Below, piece after piece: positions 9,582-20,258 of a DNA stretch of 64,000 nucleotides. The notes under the pieces are model-generated. The model saw only the letters and a program-made list of their open reading frames with translations, made no database searches and was not told where the DNA came from. The DNA lies in assembly GCF_002847345.1 (NCBI RefSeq), contig NZ_LXFV01000058.1, positions 22,725-86,724 on the forward strand, in the 5' to 3' direction. The translations under genes were made by a program, and so were the position numbers. Numbering within the stretch: the stretch's first letter is position 1; each line of letters opens with the position of its first letter. The stretch is from Pectobacterium peruviense (GTDB lineage: Bacteria; Pseudomonadota; Gammaproteobacteria; Enterobacterales; Enterobacteriaceae).

Positions 9582-10634
9582 TTATATACGTAATGCCTGT
9601 CCGGCAGAGATTTGTGCCAACATTCGCTGGCTCACCTGGTGCAAATCCACCACTTCATCGACGCCACCCATCGCAATCGCTTCACGTGGCATCCCGAAAA
9701 CCACACAACTTGCTTCGTTTTGGGCTAGGGTATAAGCACCAGCTTGGTGGAGTTCCAACATGCCAGCTGCCCCATCATTCCCCATTCCCGTAAGGATTAC
9801 CCCTACGGCATTTCGCCCAGCGTATTGTGCAACCGAACGGAATAACACATCAACTGATGGACGATGCCGATTGACTGGCGGTCCATCATTTAAACGTACT
9901 TGGTAGTTTGCTCCACTACGCGCCAACTCAAGATGGCGCGCGCCCGGCGCAATATACGCATGTCCAGGAAGGACACGTTCTCCATCTTCTGCCTCTTTCA
10001 CCGTAATCTGGCATAACTTGTTCAAACGCTCGGCGAAAGACTTCGTAAAGCCAGGTGGCATATGCTGTGTAATCAATAATGCGGGGCTTGTCGGCGGCAG
10101 AGGTTGTAATACATGCCGTATCGCTTCCGTTCCCCCCGTCGATGCACCAATCGCGATAAGTTTTTCACTACTGAGCAATGGCATATGCTGAATAATTTTT
10201 GTCGGCTCTGCCGCTGTACTCCGTTGAGGCAGGCGCGCCTTCGCTGCCATGCGAATCTTTTCCGCAATCAATTCGCTGTACGCAAGCATCCCCTCGCGGA
10301 TACCTAGCTGCGGTTTGGTGACAAAATCAATAGCACCAAGTTCTAGAGCGCGAAGCGTAATTTCAGAACCTTTCCCCGTTAAGGATGACACCATTACAAC
10401 AGGCATCGGGCGCAAACGCATAAGCTTTTCAAGAAAATCCAGCCCGTCCATGCGCGGCATTTCAACGTCTAGCGTTAATACCTGAGGATTGAATTTTTTA
10501 ATCAAATCACGAGCAACTAATGGATCTGGCGCAGTCGCTACAACTTCCATATCAGGATGGCTATTAATTATTTCAGTCATGATCTGACGCATTAGGGCAG
10601 AATCATCAACGCATAATACTCTTATCTTGCTCAT
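9582..10634 (-). CDS. cheB: Chemotaxis protein-glutamate methylesterase CheB
   Basis: CheB removes methyl groups from chemoreceptors (and deamidates glutamines), giving adaptation. The 350-residue product has an N-terminal receiver domain ([10 protein letters not shown], phosphorylated Asp56 in [12 protein letters not shown]) and a C-terminal methylesterase domain. The catalytic triad motifs are visible: Ser in [11 protein letters not shown], His in [10 protein letters not shown] and Asp in [12 protein letters not shown]. Its start codon overlaps the cheR stop by one base (TAATG), so the two adaptation enzymes are translationally coupled. Confidence 0.97.
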   Translation of the reverse strand: MSKIRVLCVDDSALMRQIMTEIINSHPDMEVVATAPDPLVARDLIKKFNPQVLTLDVEMPRMDGLDFLEKLMRLRPMPVVMVSSLTGKGSEITLRALELGAIDFVTKPQLGIREGMLAYSELIAEKIRMAAKARLPQRSTAAEPTKIIQHMPLLSSEKLIAIGASTGGTEAIRHVLQPLPPTSPALLITQHMPPGFTKSFAERLNKLCQITVKEAEDGERVLPGHAYIAPGARHLELARSGANYQVRLNDGPPVNRHRPSVDVLFRSVAQYAGRNAVGVILTGMGNDGAAGMLELHQAGAYTLAQNEASCVVFGMPREAIAMGGVDEVVDLHQVSQRMLAQISAGQALRI

Positions 10635-11506
10635 TATCTTTCCTTAGCCAGCCCATATACAGTTTGCCCACGCAAATAGAATTCGCGACTGATCTGGCTG
10701 AAATTCTCTGAATGCCCAGCAAATAACAACCCACCCGGTTTAAGCATCGGGACGAATCGACGGAGAATACGCTCTTGAGTCTCTTTATCGAAATAAATCA
10801 TCACATTGCGACAAAAAATAGCATCGAATGGCGCGGGGACTGACCAATCGGGTGCGAGCAGATTTAGTTGTTGGAAATGCACCATGGACGCAAGCTCAGG
10901 GCGAACGCGAACCAAACCGCTATGCGGCCCAGTACCACGTAAAAAAAACCGCTGTAGTTGCTGTGGAGAAAGAGAGCGCAGCTCTTCCTGACGATAGATT
11001 CCCGCCGTTGCTTTTTCTAACACTTGGGTATCAATGTCACTGGCCCATACCTGACATCCACTCGCTTTATTACCTAAGACCTCGGCAAGTGTCATCGCCA
11101 ATGAATAAGGTTCTTCCCCTGTAGATGCTGCCGTACTCCAGATGGTGTAGCCATTGGGACGTTTTTTGGCATGCTCAGCTAATATAGGGAAATGGTGGGC
11201 TTCGCGGAAAAATGCTGTCAGGTTAGTCGTTAATGCATTAACAAAGGCTTGCCATTCCGCGCTGTTAGGATCTGACTCCAGTAAGGCTAAATACTGGCCA
11301 AAGTCATTGATACCCAATAAACGAAGACGTCTGACCAAACGGTTATAAACCATTTCTCGTTTGTGATCGGCGAGCACAATGCCAGCACGCTGATATATTA
11401 ATTGGCTGATTCGGCGAAAATGTGTGTCCGACAACGGCAACCTGTCAACCATCTGCGTCAGAATAGAAGCAGATTCAGGGCGATTTTGCGATGGTGTAGT
11501 TTTCAT
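10634..11506 (-). CDS. cheR: Chemotaxis protein methyltransferase CheR
   Basis: CheR methylates glutamates on chemoreceptors using S-adenosylmethionine. The 290-residue product has the N-terminal helical domain ([20 protein letters not shown]), an S-adenosylmethionine-binding fold ([28 protein letters not shown]) and the motif [14 protein letters not shown]. Both chemoreceptors in this window end with NWETF, the tether peptide recognised by CheR. A 518-bp non-coding gap separates it from the upstream chemoreceptor. Confidence 0.97.
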   Translation of the reverse strand: MKTTPSQNRPESASILTQMVDRLPLSDTHFRRISQLIYQRAGIVLADHKREMVYNRLVRRLRLLGINDFGQYLALLESDPNSAEWQAFVNALTTNLTAFFREAHHFPILAEHAKKRPNGYTIWSTAASTGEEPYSLAMTLAEVLGNKASGCQVWASDIDTQVLEKATAGIYRQEELRSLSPQQLQRFFLRGTGPHSGLVRVRPELASMVHFQQLNLLAPDWSVPAPFDAIFCRNVMIYFDKETQERILRRFVPMLKPGGLLFAGHSENFSQISREFYLRGQTVYGLAKER

Positions 11507-12024
11507 ATCAAACCGCTCTAATCTTGTTTTTTGCTATGGTGTTTTTCAATCTGAACTTTCCTTTACAGCTAACGCAGGTTTTTATTGTCATTCGTCAATT
11601 ATTTATCGCATTGCGATTAAAACTGACACTGTATTGGTAATACACCCCGCAAGTTCTGAAAGCTGAACCGCTCAGCGTGCTTGTTCTACCAAAGCCACAT
11701 GCTGTCGGGTGGCGTTGTCCCTCTCATCACAGCTGTGCTACCTGCTTGCTTTGCTTTTTGGCCTTAATACCAAAGCCGACCTCACCCCATCACATCCATA
11801 ACACAAGTTACAGATTGAACAATACCATGAATTACCATACCGCAAAGTACCAAGCACCACCTTACGATAATCCAAGTGCACACCGATAAATGACTCGCAT
11901 ATTCATTTTTTAAATTATGGCGAGTAAACAATCACCCAGCCACCTACATGTAAGCGGCTGGGGATGTATTCAGTCACAGCGTTAATGCATCTTGGCTTAT
12001 TTATAGCCTATACCACGGTTTCTA
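11507..12024. other. 518-bp gap between chemoreceptor and cheR, no gene seen
   Basis: In Escherichia coli a second receptor (tap) sits between tar and cheR. Here no reading frame with chemoreceptor motifs is visible on either strand. The only clear structure is an imperfect hairpin at 11935-11962 (CCCAGCC / GGCTGGG arms around a self-complementary TACATGTA), 63 bp after the receptor stop, without a U-tract. No sigma-28 element facing cheR was found. Confidence 0.6.
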
Positions 12025-13710
12025 TCAGAAGGTTTCCCAATTGTCAGTTGATGAACCTTGTTTCGCTTTTTTGCCGCCATTCACCGATGGAGACAACAAT
12101 ACAGGTTTCTGACCCATTGTTGCTTGCGTCGTCCTTCTGAACGATCCCGTATCTTCAGACAGGCGGAATACAGCAACAGCCTGATTTAGCACTTTCACTT
12201 GTTCTTCCAATGCAACCGCTGCGGCTGCAGACTCTTCAACCAAGGAGGCGTTTTGTTGCGTAACCCGATCCATCTCAGTTACGGCCTGACCAACCTGATC
12301 AATACCTTTACTTTGCTCATCAGAAGCAGAGGCAATTTCGCCCATAATATCCGTTACACGAGTGACGGCACTGACGATCTCTCCCATCGTCTCACCAGCA
12401 CTTTCAACCAAGACAGAACCTTCATCGACCCGGCTGACAGAATCTTCAATCAGACTTTTAATTTCTTTCGCAGCCTGAGCACTACGTTGCGCCAAATTAC
12501 GAACTTCCCCTGCAACAACCGCGAATCCACGGCCCTGCTCTCCCGCTCTTGCTGCTTCAACCGCCGCATTCAGAGCAAGAATGTTAGTTTGGAAAGCAAT
12601 ACCATCAATCACACTAGTAATATCGGCAATTTTTTGGGAACTTCCAGCAATATTGTGCATGGTTCTGACGACATTATCGACGACCTTGCCTCCCTTCTGC
12701 GCCGTCTCTGAGGCACTCAGTGCCAACTGGCTAGCCTGTCGAGCATTTTCCGCATTCTGTTTAACTGTTGCCGTCAGCTGTTCCATGCTTGCCGCCGTTT
12801 CTTCCAACGAGGCAGCCTGCTGTTCGGTACGTGAGGAAAGATCGTTATTACCTGCACTAATCTCTGTAGCGCCAGTATAAATGGCATCAGCGCCTTGTCG
12901 AACCGCGCTCACCGTCGAAACAAATTCACTTTGCATATGGCGAATACTGTCAGCCAGAATCCCCATTTCATTACTACTGTGAAAGTCTGTCGTTTTTGTC
13001 AGATCACCTTTCGCAATATGGCGAATATGTTCAACAATACTATTTAGCGGCCTAATTAATAATTGCTGAATTCCGAACCAGGAAAACAAGGCTAGGGCAA
13101 AAACCAGAATAATAATAGAACCAAGAATCCAAAGCGCTGAGTCATACGCTGCATCATTTTTAGCTATACCAGCCTGATAAAGTTTATCGTTTTCTGCTTT
13201 ATAGGCGTAATACGCTTTTTCAAAGTTATCCTGAAAGCGCTGGGTCGGTTGCTCAATAAATTTCTTAAACTCCCCTGCGTTCAAAAACTGAATGAGTTCG
13301 GTCAATGCAGCATTCAGAGCGACATAATTTTCTTTTACGCCACGAGAAATACTGTCGTCCTGCCGTGCATCCTGAGGCATTTTCTCATATCGAATGAAAT
13401 AATCATTTGCCACCGCAAGTTGCTTTTCAGCAGAGGTGAGAAGTTCTTTACCGCCAGCTCCCGCACCCGTCCCGCTTACGTCAAGGGCAAAGCGCGTGCC
13501 CGCACGGTTAAGTGTATTACGAGTCTGTAATAAATATGACCATGCTGAATCCAACTCGGAACGCTTCTGGTTAATAACCTGCGTTGAGCTGAAGATATCC
13601 TTATCATTTTTTAATGCACTAAAGAATAAACCACCAGAAATAAGCTGAAGTGCCCCAAACAACACCAGTACAAGCATCAAACCGGTAACAACTTTTATAC
13701 GGTTAAACAT
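12025..13710 (-). CDS. Methyl-accepting chemotaxis protein (Tsr/Tar type)
   Basis: Transmembrane chemoreceptor that controls CheA through CheW. The first membrane segment is [20 protein letters not shown] four-helix periplasmic sensor domain follows to about residue 190, then a second membrane segment ([17 protein letters not shown]), a HAMP domain ([20 protein letters not shown]) and the signalling coil. The coil tip has [21 protein letters not shown], and the C-terminus is NWETF. I place the start at [10 protein letters not shown] (13710) because a sigma-28 promoter lies just upstream, inside the longer in-frame extension to 13788. The ligand cannot be told from sequence. It heads the receptor-cheRBYZ group. 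Confidence 0.94.
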   Translation of the reverse strand: MFNRIKVVTGLMLVLVLFGALQLISGGLFFSALKNDKDIFSSTQVINQKRSELDSAWSYLLQTRNTLNRAGTRFALDVSGTGAGAGGKELLTSAEKQLAVANDYFIRYEKMPQDARQDDSISRGVKENYVALNAALTELIQFLNAGEFKKFIEQPTQRFQDNFEKAYYAYKAENDKLYQAGIAKNDAAYDSALWILGSIIILVFALALFSWFGIQQLLIRPLNSIVEHIRHIAKGDLTKTTDFHSSNEMGILADSIRHMQSEFVSTVSAVRQGADAIYTGATEISAGNNDLSSRTEQQAASLEETAASMEQLTATVKQNAENARQASQLALSASETAQKGGKVVDNVVRTMHNIAGSSQKIADITSVIDGIAFQTNILALNAAVEAARAGEQGRGFAVVAGEVRNLAQRSAQAAKEIKSLIEDSVSRVDEGSVLVESAGETMGEIVSAVTRVTDIMGEIASASDEQSKGIDQVGQAVTEMDRVTQQNASLVEESAAAAVALEEQVKVLNQAVAVFRLSEDTGSFRRTTQATMGQKPVLLSPSVNGGKKAKQGSSTDNWETF

Positions 13711-13742
13711 ATAACGCCTTTTGAGTAAACCAACCACCGATA

Positions 13743-13769
13743 ATATCGGCATTATTCTGGATATCTTTA
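13743..13769 (-). promoter_or_regulatory. Sigma-28 promoter of the chemoreceptor-cheRBYZ unit
   Basis: Read on the minus strand, this is TAAA-N15-GCCGATAT, one mismatch from the FliA consensus -10 and with exact spacing. It ends 33 bp before the receptor ATG at 13710, so the ATG at 13788 could not be used from this promoter. Confidence 0.8.
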
Positions 13770-13857
13770 CGAATTTTTGAACTGACAAGGATATGGATAA
13801 GGATATGAATAAGGGAGGTTTTCGGGGCCACTTTCGTAGCCCCTGAAAGCCGATGGA

Positions 13858-14364
13858 TCAGACTTTCAATACGCCATCGACCAGCGCCATTTCTTCGCTA
13901 CTCAACAGTTTCTCGATATCAACCAGAATCAGCATTCTCTCGCCCAGAGAACCCAAACCAGTCAGGTACTCTGTAGACAGCGTTACAGCAAATTCAGGTG
14001 CCGGTCGAATTTGGTCCGCAGTCAATGACAGCACATCAGACACGCCATCCACGACGATACCAACAACACGCTGACCAAGATTCAAAACAATAACAACTGT
14101 GTTGTCGTCATATTCAACATCTTGCTTGGCGAATTTAACGCGCAAGTCAACAATCGGTACAATGACACCGCGTAGGTTAGTGACACCTTTAATGAAGGAA
14201 GGTGTGTTGGCGATACGCGTTACCTGGTCATAACCGCGAATCTCTTGTACTTTTAAAATATCAACGCCGTACTCTTCGTCACCCAGCGTAAAAATCAGGA
14301 ATTCCTGTCCTACTGTTTCGCCGGTTAATTTGGTGACGCTTGCAAGTCCAGTCATGTTTTCCAC
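13858..14364 (-). CDS. cheW: Chemotaxis coupling protein CheW
   Basis: CheW links receptors to the CheA kinase in the polar array. The 168-residue product is one CheW/SH3-like domain: [19 protein letters not shown], then [19 protein letters not shown] and [13 protein letters not shown], as in enterobacterial CheW. It follows cheA by 22 bp in the motA-motB-cheA-cheW order. Confidence 0.97.
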   Translation of the reverse strand: MENMTGLASVTKLTGETVGQEFLIFTLGDEEYGVDILKVQEIRGYDQVTRIANTPSFIKGVTNLRGVIVPIVDLRVKFAKQDVEYDDNTVVIVLNLGQRVVGIVVDGVSDVLSLTADQIRPAPEFAVTLSTEYLTGLGSLGERMLILVDIEKLLSSEEMALVDGVLKV

Positions 14365-14386
14365 CCTTTATTAACGATCTGTTTTA

Positions 14387-16384
14387 TTAAGCAGCGGTTT
14401 CAACCACACGCTTTTCACGATTAAGCGCTTGTAACGCTGAAACATCCACAATCAGCGCAACGCTACCATCACCGAGAATGGTAGCGGCTGAAACGCCTGG
14501 TACCTTGCGATAATTACTTTCCAGGTTTTTCACGACGACCTGATGTTGCCCAATCAACTGATCGACCAACAAGGCATAGCGTCGACCTGCACTTTGCAGA
14601 ATAACAACAATACCCTGAGTAGCATCCGTTTTAGCGCCATCCACATCAAAGATATGGAACAGTTCAACGAGAGGCAAATATTCACCACGGACCTGCAATA
14701 CGCGCTCTCCGCCAGCTAACGGATACAAATCTTCCGACTGCGGCTGCAAGGATTCCATCACGGCATTAAGCGGCAGAATAAAGACTTCTTTGTTAACTTT
14801 AACGGACATGCCATCGAGAATGGCTAGCGTTAATGGCAACAAAATTCTGATAGTCGTGCCTTTTCCAGCCTGGAAGTGGATTTCGACATGGCCACCCATT
14901 TCCTGAATATTTCGCTTCACCACGTCCATGCCCACACCACGGCCAGAAACATCCGTGACCTTCTCAGCGGTGGAGAAACCTGGAGCAAAGATCAACATGC
15001 CCACTTCTTCATCAGACATCGAGTCGTTTACTGCCAACCCTTGGGACAAAGCTTTAGCCAGAATTCTCTCACGGTTGAGCCCTGCCCCATCGTCGATAAC
15101 TTCAATACAGATGTTACCGCCCTGATGTTCCGCAGAAAGCGTCAGATTACCCACTGCAGCCTTACCGGCAGCAACGCGCTTATCTGGAGATTCGATACCG
15201 TGATCGAGGCTGTTACGCACCAAGTGTGTTAGAGGATCGATAATACGTTCGATCAAACTCTTATCCAACTCAGTCGAACTCCCCATCAGCGTTAGCTCGA
15301 CCTGCTTATCCAATTTGGCAGCCAAGTCACGGACCAAACGAGGGAAACGGCTGAATACATATTCCATCGGCATCATACGGATCGACATAACGGACTCTTG
15401 CAGATCGCGAGCGTTACGTTCCAACTGACCCATACTGTTGAGTAGGTCGCCATGCGCCACAGGATCGAGTTCACTTGAGCGCTGTGCCAACATCGATTGC
15501 GTAATGACTAACTCACCAACGAGGTTGATCAGTTGATCGACCTTCTCTACCGCTACACGAATACTGGTATCACCGGTCTTTGCTTTATTTCTTCCATTTT
15601 CCGGTGCAGATTGCGGTTTTGCAGCAACTGGTGCAGGCGTTACCGGCGCTGCTTCAACCACCGCTAATGTCTCCACGACTTCAGCGACGGCAGGTTGGCT
15701 GGTTACGGCAGGTTTAAAACTGATTTGCTCAGGTTCGAGAACAAAACACAGCACTGCACTAATATCGTCTTCACTTTCAGACGTGACCAATGTCACTTCT
15801 ACGCTAGTGTCAGTCTGGTGAGGATCTTTAACGGTTCCCAAATTGCCGAGTTCTTCCAGCATCTGAGGTATTTCCTGAGATTTCAGGCCGCTTAGTGCGA
15901 TACGCATTTCGCCCTTACCCGCGCCATTAGATGACGGACTGGTAGAGTGCGTTGCAGTCGAGGTGTCATGCTGGGCTGCATCATCATCAGCTTTAGACTC
16001 CAGAGCAAGCTGGCGCAGAGCCTGACAGATGTACTCAAAGCTTTCAGCGTTGGGTTCCTGTGCGGTTTTATAAGCGTCCAACTGATCCTGCATAATGTCT
16101 TTTGTTTCCAGAAACAGGTTGATGATATCAGTGCTAAGACGCATTTCGCCACGTCTTGCCCCATCGAGTAGGTTTTCTAAAAGGTGCGTAGTTTCCTGCA
16201 ATGCTTTAAAACCGAATGTACCAGCACCTCCTTTTATAGAGTGAGCCGCACGGAAAATCGCATTCAATTGCTCGGTATCGGGCTCTGATGGATCCAACAA
16301 TAATAAGTGTTGTTCCATATCTGCCAGTAATTCATCTGCTTCATCAAAGAATGTTTGATAGAAAGCACTCATGTCCATGCTCAC
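14387..16384 (-). CDS. cheA: Chemotaxis histidine kinase CheA
   Basis: CheA autophosphorylates under receptor control and passes phosphate to CheY and CheB. The 665-residue product has the P1 Hpt domain with His48 (AAHSIKGGAGTFGF), a P2 CheY/CheB-binding domain, an A/P-rich linker (about residues 235-270) and a P3 dimerisation helix pair. The P4 kinase domain has the N box (HLVRNSLDHGIE) and G boxes (DDGAGL; DVSGRGVGMDVV), and a P5 CheW-like domain closes it. The start is a GTG at 16384 (MSMDMSAFYQ) with an AGAGGTGA ribosome-binding site, the same start arrangement as in E. coli. It is 27 bp after motB. Confidence 0.97.
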   Translation of the reverse strand: MSMDMSAFYQTFFDEADELLADMEQHLLLLDPSEPDTEQLNAIFRAAHSIKGGAGTFGFKALQETTHLLENLLDGARRGEMRLSTDIINLFLETKDIMQDQLDAYKTAQEPNAESFEYICQALRQLALESKADDDAAQHDTSTATHSTSPSSNGAGKGEMRIALSGLKSQEIPQMLEELGNLGTVKDPHQTDTSVEVTLVTSESEDDISAVLCFVLEPEQISFKPAVTSQPAVAEVVETLAVVEAAPVTPAPVAAKPQSAPENGRNKAKTGDTSIRVAVEKVDQLINLVGELVITQSMLAQRSSELDPVAHGDLLNSMGQLERNARDLQESVMSIRMMPMEYVFSRFPRLVRDLAAKLDKQVELTLMGSSTELDKSLIERIIDPLTHLVRNSLDHGIESPDKRVAAGKAAVGNLTLSAEHQGGNICIEVIDDGAGLNRERILAKALSQGLAVNDSMSDEEVGMLIFAPGFSTAEKVTDVSGRGVGMDVVKRNIQEMGGHVEIHFQAGKGTTIRILLPLTLAILDGMSVKVNKEVFILPLNAVMESLQPQSEDLYPLAGGERVLQVRGEYLPLVELFHIFDVDGAKTDATQGIVVILQSAGRRYALLVDQLIGQHQVVVKNLESNYRKVPGVSAATILGDGSVALIVDVSALQALNREKRVVETAA

Positions 16385-16411
16385 GTGGTCACCTCTGCTG
16401 TGAATCGCGGC

Positions 16412-17467
16412 TTATTGAGAAGGCGTCGCCTGGCTATCGGGCGCAGCAGGCAACGCGGTGGTTGGCTGTTGACGCTCTGGAGCAGGAACTCCATTAGTTG
16501 GTTGTGGCGATGCTCCACCACTTCCACTCGTATTGTTGTTATCACTATTTTCGGCAGCCGGAGTGGTAGGTTTAGGCTTATCCAACCCCATATTTTGTAA
16601 ATTTTCCACCTTGTCTATATTTACAGCAGAGCTTTCTGCATTTTCTTCTTCAATGTCTTTTTGCGCTTGTCTGCTCAATACCAACAAACTAATGCGTCGG
16701 TTAATCGCATCATTTCCACTTGCCGCCTGTTTGAGGCTCATTGTCGCAGCCATACCAACAACTCGCAAAACCTTTCCATCAGACAAACCACCCCAAATAA
16801 GCTCTCGGCGTGATGCATTGGCACGATCTGCAGACAATTCCCAGTTACTATAACCACGCTCCCCTGTCGTATACTGAACATCATCGGTATGACCGGAAAT
16901 ACTCAGCTTATTAGGGAAGTCATTCAGAATAGGGGCTATCGCGCGCAGGATATCTCGCATATAAGGCTCAACCTGCGCACTACCGGTTTTAAACATTGGA
17001 CGGTTTTGGCTATCGATGATTTGGATGCGTAATCCTTCCTCAATCATTTCAATTAATAGATGCGGACGGAGTGCACGTAATCGTGGATCGGCCTCAATTA
17101 ACTGATCCAAGCGTTCACGCAGCCTATTGAGCCGGACTTCATCCAACTTCTTTTCTACGTTATCCGTTTTGATGGACTTTTTCACTTCACCATCTTGCTG
17201 AGTCGGATCATTCCCTCCACCGGGAATCGGGCTGGAACTGTCGCTTGATTTAGAGCCTGACGTTAACGCAACCTTTAGCGGAGTACGAAAATACTCTGCG
17301 ATTTGCGCCAACTGCATTGGCGTAGAAATTGCGATAAGCCACATTACCAGAAACAATGCCATCATTGCTGTCATAAAGTCAGCGTAGGCAATCTTCCAGG
17401 AGCCACCATGGTGGCCCCCATGTCCAGACTTACGCTTTTTGCGAATAATGGGATGCTGATGTTTCAT
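16412..17467 (-). CDS. motB: Flagellar motor stator protein MotB
   Basis: MotB forms the stator with MotA and anchors it to peptidoglycan. The 351-residue product has a basic N-terminus ([16 protein letters not shown]) and one membrane segment containing the proton-carrying Asp ([18 protein letters not shown]). An OmpA-like peptidoglycan-binding domain follows ([27 protein letters not shown]). The C-terminal tail of about 60 residues is low-complexity, rich in P, N, T and S. Its start overlaps the motA stop by 4 bp. Confidence 0.97.
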   Translation of the reverse strand: MKHQHPIIRKKRKSGHGGHHGGSWKIAYADFMTAMMALFLVMWLIAISTPMQLAQIAEYFRTPLKVALTSGSKSSDSSSPIPGGGNDPTQQDGEVKKSIKTDNVEKKLDEVRLNRLRERLDQLIEADPRLRALRPHLLIEMIEEGLRIQIIDSQNRPMFKTGSAQVEPYMRDILRAIAPILNDFPNKLSISGHTDDVQYTTGERGYSNWELSADRANASRRELIWGGLSDGKVLRVVGMAATMSLKQAASGNDAINRRISLLVLSRQAQKDIEEENAESSAVNIDKVENLQNMGLDKPKPTTPAAENSDNNNTSGSGGASPQPTNGVPAPERQQPTTALPAAPDSQATPSQ

Positions 17468-18351
17468 GCGTTACTGTCCGACGCTTGCTGAGTCGGTGAT
17501 TTCACTCGACGAATGTGCTCTTCCAATTCGGTAAAGGAAGGACGCTCCGTCGAGTACAACGTTTTGCGCCCAAACTCAACGGCAATTTGCGGAGCATAGC
17601 CATTAAGGCTCGACAGTAGCGTGACTTTAATGCACTGCAATACTTTGATTTTTTCTGCATTTTTCTGGCGCAGTAAAGCAGCCAATGGAGAGACAAAGCC
17701 GTAAGCCAGTAGAATACCAAGGAAGGTTCCCACCATCGCGTGGGCGATCATCATCCCTAATTCAGCGGCAGGCCGGTCAACATAGGCTAGTGAGTGAACA
17801 ACACCCATAACTGCAGCGACGATACCAAACGCAGGGAGACCGTCCCCCATCATCGTCAAACTAGACGCAGGCACTTCACTTTCGTGTTCAACCGTTTCGA
17901 TCTCTTCATCCATCAGCGTTTCAATCTCAAACGCATTCATGTTACCGCTGACCATCAAACGCAAATAATCGGTGATAAACTCAACAATATTGTTGTCGGA
18001 AAGGATATTAGGATAGCTTGAGAAGATTTCACTTTCACGAGGATTATCAATATCAAATTCCAGGGAAAGCATGCCTTGTTGGCGGGATTTGGCCATCACA
18101 CGAAAGAGCAAAGCCATGAGGTCCATATACAATGCTTTATTGTACTTGGAGCCTTTGACCAAAAGAGGTAACGCACGTATTGTTGCTTTTATCGCCTTTC
18201 CGTTGTTACCAACAATGAAAGCACCTACCGCAGCACCGCCGATAATCAGCAGCTCCGAAGGTTGATAAAGCGCACCCAAGGCCCCACCGACCATGAGATA
18301 ACCGCCGAGTATCGAGGCCACAATTACGATATAACCCAATATAACCAGCAC
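17464..18351 (-). CDS. motA: Flagellar motor stator protein MotA
   Basis: MotA is the proton-channel stator subunit that pushes on FliG. The 295-residue product has four membrane segments ([20 protein letters not shown] at the N-terminus; the pair around [20 protein letters not shown] near residue 165-205) and a large cytoplasmic loop after the second. It is the first gene of motAB-cheAW. A sigma-28 promoter facing it lies inside flhC, about 180 bp upstream. Confidence 0.97.
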   Translation of the reverse strand: MLVILGYIVIVASILGGYLMVGGALGALYQPSELLIIGGAAVGAFIVGNNGKAIKATIRALPLLVKGSKYNKALYMDLMALLFRVMAKSRQQGMLSLEFDIDNPRESEIFSSYPNILSDNNIVEFITDYLRLMVSGNMNAFEIETLMDEEIETVEHESEVPASSLTMMGDGLPAFGIVAAVMGVVHSLAYVDRPAAELGMMIAHAMVGTFLGILLAYGFVSPLAALLRQKNAEKIKVLQCIKVTLLSSLNGYAPQIAVEFGRKTLYSTERPSFTELEEHIRRVKSPTQQASDSNA

Positions 18352-18484
18352 AAGAAATCCTTATAATAAAAAAGGTGGGCGGAACGTGAGATAAAACTGC
18401 GGAGCCGTAGCCAGGACGTTCTTGAGGAAGAAATCTACCACCGTCTTCATAACCAACAGTGATAGATTCACAAATGCTACAGGC

Positions 18485-19063
18485 TCAGACTGCGTGTTTT
18501 ACCTGTTCATCCAGCAGTTGAGGTATTATATCGGCAAGATTTTGCGAAAGTTTACGCCTTTTTACCGCTCTGGAAGGGGGTTGGCACAAACTACAAACAA
18601 AACTGTTTTTAGGTTGATGAGCATGAGTAATGAACATCCCTTTACAGCAATTACATGACGACAGTTGCAGCATACCGCTGTCAACAAACCGGACTAATGT
18701 CCAGGCTCGCGTCAATGCTAACAGTGGGGAATCGCTCTGCGGCGCACACTGTTCCAGGTAGAGTCGATAAGATTTAATAACTGCTTCAACACCGCTGCAC
18801 TGCCCATTCTTGATTAAAAAGTTGTAGGCGTTGTAGAACATTGATGAATGAATATTCTGTTCCCAGGTCATAAACCAATCCGTTGAAAATGGTAACATTC
18901 CCTTTGGCGGCGGACTTCCTCTAAGTTCTTTGTACAGTTTAATCAATCGTCCGCGACTTAACTGAGTTTCACTTTCCAACATCTGTAAACGAGCACCGAG
19001 CGAAATGAGCTCCATCGCTAATTGGATGTCTTTCGCTTCCTGAACAATACTTTTCTCCGCCAT
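18485..19063 (-). CDS. flhC: Flagellar master regulator subunit FlhC
   Basis: FlhC with FlhD forms the FlhD4C2 activator of class 2 flagellar promoters. The 192-residue product has the four zinc-ligand cysteines Cys137, Cys140, Cys157 and Cys160 (CNCCKGMF and FVCSLCQPP), plus an extra Cys139. It follows flhD by 3 bp. Its 3' end carries a sigma-28 promoter for motA, on the same strand as the gene. Confidence 0.97.
   Translation of the reverse strand: MAEKSIVQEAKDIQLAMELISLGARLQMLESETQLSRGRLIKLYKELRGSPPPKGMLPFSTDWFMTWEQNIHSSMFYNAYNFLIKNGQCSGVEAVIKSYRLYLEQCAPQSDSPLLALTRAWTLVRFVDSGMLQLSSCNCCKGMFITHAHQPKNSFVCSLCQPPSRAVKRRKLSQNLADIIPQLLDEQVKHAV
18528..18554 (-). promoter_or_regulatory. Sigma-28 promoter inside flhC facing motA
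   Basis: Minus-strand TAAA-N15-GCCGATAT lies within the last 25 codons of flhC and is read in the same direction. Spacing is exact and there is one -10 mismatch. No other FliA-like element was found in the 133-bp flhC-motA gap, so this is the best candidate for the class 3 motAB-cheAW promoter. Confidence 0.75.
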
Positions 19064-19066
19064 TAC

Positions 19067-19426
19067 TTATGCCCTTTTCTTAGGCTGGTTCTCTTCTTTC
19101 GAAGTTAACTGTTGTAATAAGCTACTCGACAACAAAATCCCCGTATGGATTTGCTGTAAATCATCCACGCGTGATTCCTGAGTCAAGACTTTGATTGTAT
19201 TGTGATCGTTAAAGCGGAAATGACATATCAGTTGGTTAGTTTCTGCCAATTTCACCATTTGCGGTAAAGTCAGTTGCATCAAGATATTTGCCATCTCGTC
19301 ATTGATTCCCAGACGAAACATTGCAGAGGCTTTTTCATCATTAATTAAGCGTTGCGCTAGTAACAAATAAGACAGATTAATGTCATAAATGTGTTTGAGT
19401 AATTCAGAGGTACCCATATTTCCCAT
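19067..19426 (-). CDS. flhD: Flagellar master regulator subunit FlhD
   Basis: FlhD is the partner of FlhC in the master activator of flagellar genes. The product carries the family signature ([49 protein letters not shown]). The start may be the ATG at 19426 (119 aa) or, by comparison with E. coli FlhD, the ATG at 19417 (MGTSELLK, 116 aa); the upstream bases do not decide it. The long 5' region holds a perfect CRP core site. Confidence 0.96.
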   Translation of the reverse strand: MGNMGTSELLKHIYDINLSYLLLAQRLINDEKASAMFRLGINDEMANILMQLTLPQMVKLAETNQLICHFRFNDHNTIKVLTQESRVDDLQQIHTGILLSSSLLQQLTSKEENQPKKRA

Positions 19427-19651
19427 CCCGACAGGCTATGTTTAAAACATAAGTTAGGTGATAGACCATATCGCCCAGTTCGAAAATCACTCTCCATTGA
19501 TGGCATAAAAAACTATCGGTGCCAGATACTGCGAGCTACTACTTTATCATTTATTATTCGGGCAATCGTTACCTGCCAACTTTACGCATCACGCTACGAA
19601 TCCGTTCATCCGTTGCTTTCTAGTCCTACTCTGAAGACCCTCTCCAGCTAA

Positions 19652-19680
19652 AGCATAGGATTAATCCTAAAACAGCGCAA
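19652..19680 (-). promoter_or_regulatory. Possible sigma-70 promoter of flhDC
   Basis: Minus-strand TTGCGC (19675-19680) and TATGCT (19652-19657) are separated by exactly 17 bp. This would start transcription near 19645, giving a leader of about 220 bases, similar in size to that of E. coli. The CRP core would then sit near -100. Other starts in this A/T-rich region are possible. Confidence 0.35.
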
Positions 19681-19737
19681 CTGTACCGCCTAATCCATAG
19701 CACATACAACGCGGCTGAAGAATGATTTTAGCCATTA

Positions 19738-19753
19738 TGTGACACAGATCACA
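19738..19753. promoter_or_regulatory. CRP (cAMP receptor protein) site upstream of flhD
   Basis: TGTGA-N6-TCACA, a perfect match to both conserved half-sites of the CRP consensus. It lies about 310 bp before flhD. CRP activation of flhDC is known in enterobacteria. Confidence 0.85.
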
Positions 19754-19990
19754 CAAATGAAAGCATTATGAGCCTAACCCTGTCTGGTCAGATCACTTTT
19801 ATGCTTATTTTTACGTCAAAATCGCACATCAAACGTTACAAAAAAAAGCATTCGAAATAATAAAAAAGAAACAATTTGCTTGCTATGTAAATGATACCTA
19901 TACAAAAAACCCACTGCACCAAAAACATACACCATTATGTAAGTTTATACCTTTCACTAAAAACTTACACTTTTTACCCCAAAAACACTT

Positions 19991-20040
19991 AACAGCATGT
20001 TCTGAAGCAAAATTTATCTATCTCCTGCCAACATGCTGTT
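19991..20040. repeat. Perfect 11-bp inverted repeat upstream of flhDC
   Basis: AACAGCATGTT at 19991-20001 pairs with AACATGCTGTT at 20030-20040 across a 28-base loop. It is about 565 bp upstream of flhD and 220 bp past the 3' end of the DMT gene. It may be a regulator-binding dyad or a hairpin in an RNA; nothing in the sequence decides. Confidence 0.5.
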
Positions 20041-20258
20041 GCAGCAATAACAAAGTATATAGGCATAGCAGTGAAAAATCAGATAAGTAATTAATTTATT
20101 GATATAAAAAGGGATGATCTAGCCGTGGCAATGAATTGCAGTCGCTGACAGTATGAAGTCATACGAAACAACCGTATGGTTTTAACGCGCTCAAGAGTCA
20201 CGCGGCAGGATGCGTCAGCAAAACGATAGGTGCACTGTATATAGAAGCATTTGTCCGA

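Larger units (their letters stand above)
19427..20258. other. 832-bp flhDC regulatory region, no gene seen
   Basis: A/T-rich non-coding stretch between flhD and a DMT exporter. It contains a CRP core site (19738-19753), a candidate flhD promoter (19652-19680) and an 11-bp perfect inverted repeat (19991-20040). Its length fits the multi-input control region expected for flhDC. I see no convincing small reading frame. Confidence 0.7.
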
